From the NCBI RefSeq assembly GCF_021261325.1, contig NZ_JAJSBI010000035.1, positions 25,868 through 89,867 of the forward strand: a stretch of DNA of 64,000 nt, in the 5' to 3' direction. Below are positions 59,601-64,000 of this stretch, in pieces. The stretch's first letter is position 1, and every line of letters starts with the position of its first letter. This stretch comes from Streptomyces guryensis. GTDB taxonomy: Bacteria; Actinomycetota; Actinomycetes; Streptomycetales; Streptomycetaceae. The notes beneath the pieces were generated by a model. It made no database searches. It was not told the origin of the DNA and saw nothing but the letters and a program-made list of their open reading frames with translations. The translations under genes and the position numbers were made by a program.

Positions 59601-61919
59601 CCCGGTGAGTGGCGGCACGTCACCGTCACCCTCGACGGCTCGACCGGCACGATGGTCCTCTACGTCGACGGCATCGAGGCCGCCCGCACGACCACCACCA
59701 TCAAGCCGTCCGAGCTGTACGACGCGAACAAGGACTACAGCGGCTACATCGGCCGCTCCCTGTACTCGGCCGACCCGTACTTCGGCGGCGAGGTCGATGA
59801 CTTCCGGATCTACGACCGGGCCCTGTCGGCCGCGGAGGTCATGGAGCTCAGCGGCAACACGGCGGGCATCGCGAAGGCGACGCACCCGGATCTGAAGGTC
59901 GACGCGATCATCGACAACGCCGACAGCAAGATCACGCTGCCGATGAAGGAAGGCACCGATCTCACCTCACTGGCACCGGAGTTCACCCTGGCCCACGGCG
60001 CGGCGATCAGCCCCGCCTCCGGCAGCCTCCAGGACTTCAGCAAGCCGGTGACGTACGAGGTGACGGGCTCCGACGGCAAGAAGCGCACCTGGACCGTGAC
60101 GGCGCTCGTCATGAGGAGCCCGGTGCTGCCTGGCCTCAACGCCGATCCGAACATCGTGCGCTTCGGCGACACCTTCTACATCTACCCGACGTCCGACGGC
60201 TTCGACGGCTGGAGCGGTACGCAGTTCAAGGCGTACTCCTCGACCGACCTGGTCCACTGGAAGGACCACGGCGTCATCCTCGACCTGGGTCCCGACGTCT
60301 CCTGGGCGGACAGCAGGGCCTGGGCGCCGACCATCGCCGAGAAGGACGGGAAGTACTACTTCTACTTCTGCGCCGACGCGAACATCGGCGTCGCGGTCTC
60401 CGACTCACCGACCGGCCCGTTCAAGGACGCGCTGGGCAAGCCGCTGCTGAAGGCGGGGGACTTCGCCGGCCAGATGATCGACCCCGCGGTCTTCACCGAT
60501 GACGACGGCCAGTCGTATCTGTACTTCGGCAACGGCCACGCGTATGTCGTGCCGCTGGGCGCGGACATGACCTCCATCGACACCTCGAAGGTCAAGGACA
60601 TCACCCCGAGCGGCTACAACGAGGGCTCCTTCGTCATCAAGCGCAAGGGCACCTACTACCTCATGTGGTCGGAGAACGACACCCGGGACGAGAACTACCG
60701 CGTCGCCTACGCCACCGGGTCCTCCCCCACCGGCCCCTGGACCAAGCAGGGCGTGATCCTGTCCAAGGACCTCTCCCAGGGCATCAAGGGCACCGGCCAC
60801 CACAGCGTCGTACACGTCCCGAACACCGACGACTGGTACATCGCCTACCACCGCTTCGCCATCCCCGGCGGAGACGGCACCCATCGTGAAACCACCATCG
60901 ACAAGATGGAGTTCGACTCCGACGGACTCATCAAGAAGGTCGTCCCGACGCTCACGAGCATCGACCCCGTGACCATCGTCCACGCGGGCCCGGACGCCAC
61001 CGGGACCGAGGGCGACGCCATCCCGCTCGCCGGCACCGTCTCCGGTGCGGGTACTCCCCAGTGGACGGTCGAGAACGGCGCACCCTGCACGGTCGCGAAT
61101 CCCAACTCGGCCGTCACCACGGTCACTTGCACGGACAACGGCACCTTCAAACTCACCCTGACCGGCGGCCGCAGCACCGACACCACCACGGTCACGGTCT
61201 CCAACGCCGCCCCGTCGATCACCTCCGCAAGAGGCCCGGCCACCCCGGCTCCCGTTGGCAGAGCGGTGGTTGTCACCGCCGCCTTCACCGACGCGGGCAC
61301 GTCCGACAGCCACACCTGCACAGTCGACTGGAAGGACGGTAGCGACCCGACGAAGGGCAGGCTCACCGACTCCGACGACGGCTGCCGCGCCGAGCACGTC
61401 TACACCGCGGCGGGCATCCACCGCCCGGTGATCACCGTCTCCGACGACGACGGGGGCACGGACAGCACGACGCTCCCCGAGGTGATCGTCTACGACCGTG
61501 CCGCCGGTCCCGCGCTCGGCGCCGGCACGATCACGTCACCGCCCGGCGCCTACCCGGCCCGGCCGGGACTGACAGGCAAGGCGGCGTTCACCTTCGGCGC
61601 CCGGTACCGGAAGGGGGCCACCACCCCCACCGGACAGGCCACGCTCGCCTTCGGCGCCGCCCGGTTCACCTTCCGCTCCACCGGCTCCGACTGGCTCGTG
61701 ATCACCGGCTCCCGGGCCGTCTACCAGGGCTCCGGCACAGTCAACGGCAAGGCCGGCTACGGATTCCGCATCACCGCCACCGACGGTCCGGACACGTACC
61801 GCATCAGGATCTGGAAGAAGTCCACGGGCGACGTCGTGTACGACGACTTGGACGGTGCGCGGGTCGGCGGCACCGTCACGGTCGGGGACCATCGGCACTA
61901 CGGTTCGGCAGCGTCCTGA
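56688..61919 (+). CDS. Giant secreted glycoside hydrolase with two GH43 modules
   Basis: 1743-residue precursor. Signal peptide (residues ~1-43); LamG-type module (~45-260); Ig-like atrophied domains (~265-440); first GH43 five-bladed propeller (~445-760; acids in LRDPF, SVIDST and AAEGPL); Ig-like domain (~765-835); second LamG (~840-1060); linker; second GH43 (~1143-1422; LNADPNIV, MIDPAVF, NEGSFV); PKD/Ig-like C-terminus. GH43 enzymes cleave arabinan and xylan side chains. ATG at 56688 with AGGGAA upstream; the ATG at 56664 is out of frame. No sortase motif. Confidence 0.92.
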   Translation: MTHSARLHGRARRLAGHLAGLTAAAMLLTLAGPAFPAQAAQTAEASDLTDGLALRYKLDDGSGTTVSDSSGNGRDGTVGGTADWSASGQGLAFNGSDTYVKVPDDVMKGMDSITVSLDVLLDSAQSTPYFLYGFGNSSGGNGNGYLFTTGNSLRTSVASGNWSTEQTTKPNDSHNLTRAVWKHLAYTQTGTTGVLYEDGVEVGRNTAVTITPGAIGSGTTTANYIGRSVYSGDKLFKGRIRDFRIYDRALAGSEVEQLALPVDTQGVADDKAALSLGDTSAVTADLDLPKTGTAGGSTISWASDNTAVVSALGKVTRPAAGSPDGRATLTATLKKGTVTDTRTFQVTVLPAFDDATAARQAADALSVHNLDDARGNLTLPTSGSYDTRVAWSSAKPDVVSADGVVHRPAHGDGATTVDLTATVTKGGATATRTFTAQVPELPAEAALKGYMFSYFTGEGTADGEQIYNALSKGNDPLHWRELNDGKPVLTSTLGEKGLRDPFIIRSPEGDKFYQIATDLRIYGNGDWDAAQRTGSKSIMIWESTDLVHWTNQRLVKISPDSAGNTWAPEAFYDAKRGEYVVFWASKLYDNADHSGDTYNRMMYATTRDFYTFSEPKVWIDRGYSVIDSTMIQHDGTYYRLSKDERNNTSSTPNSKFIFEEKSDSILGSWDPVAEGIGKGAMSAAEGPLVFKSNTEDKWYAFLDEFGGRGYIPFETTDLASGNWTPSTGYDLPAKPRHGTVLPVTQAEYDRLLRAYQPDQLVESVEGVKVKTKTGQAPVLPATVIAKYADGVDRPVAVTWDDVPASAYAQPGTFTVTGSLPDGAALPVQAEVTVSEEGADVPADLLLHYDFDETGGNIARDSSGHGYHGTYVHTPEFGTGVKGGSFKMSGDASSSPYVKIPNGVLKNADSVTVSTYAKWKGGSSFQWLFGLGPDSNKYLFATPSNGGSSLYSAITKASWSAESKLTAGSQLTPGEWRHVTVTLDGSTGTMVLYVDGIEAARTTTTIKPSELYDANKDYSGYIGRSLYSADPYFGGEVDDFRIYDRALSAAEVMELSGNTAGIAKATHPDLKVDAIIDNADSKITLPMKEGTDLTSLAPEFTLAHGAAISPASGSLQDFSKPVTYEVTGSDGKKRTWTVTALVMRSPVLPGLNADPNIVRFGDTFYIYPTSDGFDGWSGTQFKAYSSTDLVHWKDHGVILDLGPDVSWADSRAWAPTIAEKDGKYYFYFCADANIGVAVSDSPTGPFKDALGKPLLKAGDFAGQMIDPAVFTDDDGQSYLYFGNGHAYVVPLGADMTSIDTSKVKDITPSGYNEGSFVIKRKGTYYLMWSENDTRDENYRVAYATGSSPTGPWTKQGVILSKDLSQGIKGTGHHSVVHVPNTDDWYIAYHRFAIPGGDGTHRETTIDKMEFDSDGLIKKVVPTLTSIDPVTIVHAGPDATGTEGDAIPLAGTVSGAGTPQWTVENGAPCTVANPNSAVTTVTCTDNGTFKLTLTGGRSTDTTTVTVSNAAPSITSARGPATPAPVGRAVVVTAAFTDAGTSDSHTCTVDWKDGSDPTKGRLTDSDDGCRAEHVYTAAGIHRPVITVSDDDGGTDSTTLPEVIVYDRAAGPALGAGTITSPPGAYPARPGLTGKAAFTFGARYRKGATTPTGQATLAFGAARFTFRSTGSDWLVITGSRAVYQGSGTVNGKAGYGFRITATDGPDTYRIRIWKKSTGDVVYDDLDGARVGGTVTVGDHRHYGSAAS

Positions 61920-62451
61920 AGGGGCCCGGGGCTGTATCGACTTGCGGCTCCACCGCGTGGGCGCCGGTAATGCCGCCGATCCGGCCCAACTCGCCCCCGA
62001 CGTCGATCGGTCGGGAACCCGGTTTCCGTCGCAGGGGTGGATGGCGCAGCGGCGCCTGGGCTGGGCAGCCCAGGCGCCAGAGGGGGTGTACGTCCCGCAC
62101 CGGGTGATGCGGATCGCACAGGAACGGGCCGTGCGGGTGGAGCGCTCGGCCTGGTGACCCGCCGAGATCACCGCCGCGCTCCTGACGACCTGGCCCGCCG
62201 ACCAGACACGGGCAGGCTTCCACCGCCACGCCCACACCACCCTCGCCCGGCAGCGGGCCGGAACGAGTCACCCACCCCCTGAACACTCCCGACCACCCGG
62301 GATCACCCAGGATCACCCAGGAAATCCAGGCCGATCAGAAACGCCGACCTGGGCATCCGGGCAACAGCGCTGTTCGGCCACTGATGGTCACGGAGTGAAG
62401 CCGTTCAGGTCGTACCGCTGCCGACCGGGGCGAGCGTGTGGTGGGCCGGGG
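61920..62451. other. Degenerate intergenic stretch with decayed coding remnant
   Basis: About 530 bp without an intact gene. A plus-strand frame (61940-62157) reads GWAAQAPEGVYVPHRVMR … ERSAW, then a TGA, and continues PAEITAALLTTWPADQT in the same frame, which looks like one protein broken by a stop. I cannot name the family; a mobile-element protein is possible. There is also a 12-bp hairpin (separate entry) and a small tandem repeat of GATCACCCAG (62301-62320). Confidence 0.5.
62051..62078. terminator. Strong hairpin after the GH43 gene, T-less
   Basis: Perfect 12-bp stem (GGCGCCTGGGCT, 62051-62062, with 62067-62078) around a 4-nt loop. No T tract follows. Such I-shaped hairpins often end transcripts in streptomycetes, but it could also be part of the decayed coding remnant. 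Confidence 0.4.
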
Positions 62452-62748
62452 CTACCGGCCCACCATATGGTCGAGGCCGCCCTGCGTCGGCGCCGGCTTG
62501 AGGTCCACCTGTACTCGGTGCACCGAGTCATGGCTCACCGCGCCGCCGACGCGCGCCTCCACGACGCCCAGGCGCAACCCTGCACCGCCGTCCGCGGCCC
62601 GGTGGAACTGCACCGAGAACTCCACGCTCACCTGCTCGACGGTGAACCGCCAGTCGCTGCCCGCGCCGTCCCGCTCCGCTTGTGCCAGTTCCGTGCGGAT
62701 CGAGTCAATGGCCTGTGCGAGACCGATCGGTTCTGGCTGATTACTCAT
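62452..62748 (-). CDS. Trypsin-co-occurring domain (trypco2) protein
   Basis: 98-residue protein matching the trypco2 pattern: PIGLAQAIDSIRTELAQAE helix, FTVEQVSVEFSVQFHR strand, GLRLGVVEARVGG and a C-terminal RVQVDLKP. Trypco2 domains are small effector-linked domains found next to trypsin-like proteases in bacterial conflict or signalling systems. ATG at 62748 with GGGGAG 8 nt upstream. It is divergent from the truncated trypsin/STAND-like gene with an 88-bp gap, which supports a joint function. Confidence 0.8.
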   Translation of the reverse strand: MSNQPEPIGLAQAIDSIRTELAQAERDGAGSDWRFTVEQVSVEFSVQFHRAADGGAGLRLGVVEARVGGAVSHDSVHRVQVDLKPAPTQGGLDHMVGR

Positions 62749-62836
62749 CAAGTCTGCTCCCCCGTACGGCACTTGTCTCACGCGGACGAGAGCACGAGTC
62801 TAGTCCCGGCGCACCTTGGTGCGTAGCCTGACAAAG

Positions 62837-63880
62837 ATGGCGGAGTTGGCTGCGGACTGGCGGGTACGCCTGCGGTCGGGGGACGCGGCGGGCGCGATAC
62901 GGGGCGCCGGTGTCCTTATCGACGCGCGGACCGTGCTCACCTGCGCACATGTGGTCAAGAACCCGGCTTCGGTGGTGGACCCGAACGCGGTGATGTGGGT
63001 CGAGTTCGTGGAGAACACGCGCGTCGAGCCGGTCGCCGCGCGCGTCGCCGAAGGCGGCTGGCTGCCGGACCTGCCGGACGGGCGTGGTGAGGACGTCGCA
63101 GTGCTGCGACTGGACAGCCCGCGCCCGCAGGCCCGCCCAGCCCTCCTGTCGACCGAGCTCACCGCCGGTCTCGAGGTCACCGCCACCGGGTACGCGAAAC
63201 GCTTCGACGACGGCATGACACTCACCGGGACCGTGCGCGGCCTGAGTGGGCACCGGGTGCAGTTCGATGCGCGGCACCGCAGGGAAGTGGTGCGCGGGGG
63301 GTTCAGCGGGGCCGGGGTGTGGGCCGTACCCCTGGACGGAGGGAACCCGGTCGTGGTGGGGATCGTGGTCAGCTGGCGGGGTGACCTGGACCAGCCGCTG
63401 CCGCAGGACAACGTGCTGGCGTACTCCTATCTGATCCCCGTCGCACGCCTGGCTCAACTCTCACCCGAGGTGGGTGAGTTGGCGCATCCCGCCGCATGGG
63501 ACCGGGACTTCGACGAGCGGGCGCGGCGCTGGCTGGCCGACCCGTCCGACACCCCGGTCAAGGTCAGCGTGGTCGAGCGCGGGGGCGGGCGGGAGCGGAC
63601 TCTGCGCCACTTCGAGCACCTCGCCGACAGCGTGCACCGGCCGGCGTCACCCGGCGCCACCCGGCGCCACCTGGTCGACGAGCTGCTGGGCGGAGCTCTC
63701 ACCTTCGAGCCCGGCGACTACCCCGCCAGCCGGCAGTGGCTGCTCGACAGCGATGGCGCCCGCCCGGCCGGTGACTCCCCGTGCGCCGCCGAGCCCGGCT
63801 TCACCCTGCTCGTCGACGGCGTGGACGAGGCCCACAGCCCCGCCCGCCTCGCCGCGCTGCTCGCCCGGCTCGCCCAATGA
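62837..63880 (+). CDS. Truncated trypsin-like protease / STAND NTPase-type protein
   Basis: 347 residues. Residues ~20-200 are a trypsin-like protease domain with complete triad His38 (TCAHVV), Asp86 (EDVAVL) and Ser157 (GGFSGAG). After a linker, residues 322-331 read FTLLVDGVDE, a STAND/AAA Walker B, but no Walker A (GxxGxGK) precedes it. The protein stops soon after (LARLAQ). Intact relatives continue into a full NTPase and often repeats, so this copy has lost part of the NTPase and everything after it. ATG at 62837 looks leaderless. An IS-like end follows directly. Confidence 0.75.
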   Translation: MAELAADWRVRLRSGDAAGAIRGAGVLIDARTVLTCAHVVKNPASVVDPNAVMWVEFVENTRVEPVAARVAEGGWLPDLPDGRGEDVAVLRLDSPRPQARPALLSTELTAGLEVTATGYAKRFDDGMTLTGTVRGLSGHRVQFDARHRREVVRGGFSGAGVWAVPLDGGNPVVVGIVVSWRGDLDQPLPQDNVLAYSYLIPVARLAQLSPEVGELAHPAAWDRDFDERARRWLADPSDTPVKVSVVERGGGRERTLRHFEHLADSVHRPASPGATRRHLVDELLGGALTFEPGDYPASRQWLLDSDGARPAGDSPCAAEPGFTLLVDGVDEAHSPARLAALLARLAQ

Positions 63881-63911
63881 GCGACTCTGTCGGGAATCTT
63901 GAGGACGGGCG

Positions 63912-64000
63912 TCACTTCCCTTGGCGCCACCACAGTGGCCGGGGTAAGTCGCGTGCGTCGAGGTACTGCTGGAATGCTGTGGGAGGGCGGGGCCGGTACG
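63912..64000 (-). CDS. Possible transposase C-terminal fragment (IS end), cut by window edge
   Basis: On the minus strand the last 28 codons read YRPRPPTAFQQYLDARDLPR followed by PLWWRQGK and a TGA at 63914-63912. It has the look of a conserved protein C-terminus, and a basic/aromatic tail like this is common in transposases, but too little is present to name a family. It lies ~30 bp after the stop that truncates the STAND-like gene, consistent with an IS insertion into that gene. Confidence 0.3.
   Translation of the reverse strand, partial: YRPRPPTAFQQYLDARDLPRPLWWRQGK

Noticed and set aside
56823..59885. 1020-codon open frame antisense to the GH43 gene
   Set aside because: Low-complexity Val/Gly/Arg composition is the usual shadow of a high-GC gene; no motif is visible.
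62301..62320. Tandem repeat as a CRISPR or attachment site
   Set aside because: Only two 10-bp copies with no spacer, no cas genes and no integrase nearby.
1..64000. tRNA, rRNA, riboswitch or CRISPR features
   Set aside because: I saw no cloverleaf with a TTCGANNC T-loop in gaps, no rRNA signature, no repeat-spacer array and no leader resembling a known riboswitch. Weak ones could be missed without a covariance search.

Overview
The window is high-GC actinobacterial DNA, almost certainly a Streptomyces chromosome. The evidence is the strongly GC-biased third codon positions, frequent GTG/TTG starts, secreted streptogrisin-like protease and M9 collagenase genes, SpoIIE-type phosphatases, many sugar ABC/LacI loci and the mosaic of small operons typical of chromosome arms. 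No rRNA, tRNA or CRISPR array was recognised. Content is accessory: catabolism, secreted enzymes and regulators.

Layout. 1-2599 (-): sugar-uptake operon (PmoA-like protein, lipoprotein, permease cut by the window edge). 2849-4000 (+): secreted serine protease. 4084-6870: two regulator/enzyme pairs, SDR with divergent HxlR, and MerR with divergent methyltransferase, each pair sharing a palindromic operator. 6995-8802 (+): ThuA-like and Gfo/Idh/MocA genes. 8827-10860 (-): membrane SpoIIE phosphatase and IclR regulator. 11114-12071: two small secreted proteins, convergent. 12279-15350 (-): collagenase and LysR regulator. 15454-15606: an unlisted 50-residue gene, then a cytochrome P450 remnant. 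15892-21439: hydroxyquinol-type aromatic operon (flavin hydroxylase, intradiol dioxygenase, YceI protein) with a divergent Fis-type activator. 21560-24751: flavin monooxygenase, GCS2-type ligase, cupin. 24834-32889: LacI-controlled glycan locus (LacI, giant GH106-like hydrolase, MFS transporter, fucose/arabinose-isomerase-like protein) with three related LacI operators. 33054-35225: secreted GH92 mannosidase.

35230-48050 is the most striking part. It holds a glutamine-synthetase-like ligase and a P450 (-), then a divergent ferredoxin, ferredoxin reductase, acetoacetate-decarboxylase-like protein, aldehyde dehydrogenase, LigB-type extradiol dioxygenase, FAH-family hydrolase and TetR regulator, followed by an APC permease, a second aldehyde dehydrogenase and a C26 gamma-glutamyl hydrolase. 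Three near-identical inverted repeats (YGTTTGANNNYAAACGA) lie at the three promoters, so this looks like one TetR regulon. I infer uptake and gamma-glutamylation of an amine, monooxygenation by the P450 system, aldehyde oxidation, deglutamylation and meta-cleavage of an aromatic ring; the substrate is unknown.

48053-52066 (-): a second sugar ABC operon preceded by a LacI-family protein lacking its DNA-binding domain; 52069-54492 (-): a PAS/GAF/SpoIIE/ATPase sensor phosphatase. 54741-55070 is a broken LysR gene. 55072-56487 (-): FAD oxidoreductase. 56688-61919 (+): a 1743-residue secreted enzyme with two GH43 modules. 61920-62451 is mostly degenerate. The right edge carries a trypco2 gene divergent from a truncated trypsin/STAND-like gene, the mark of a conflict or defence system, next to what may be the end of an insertion sequence.
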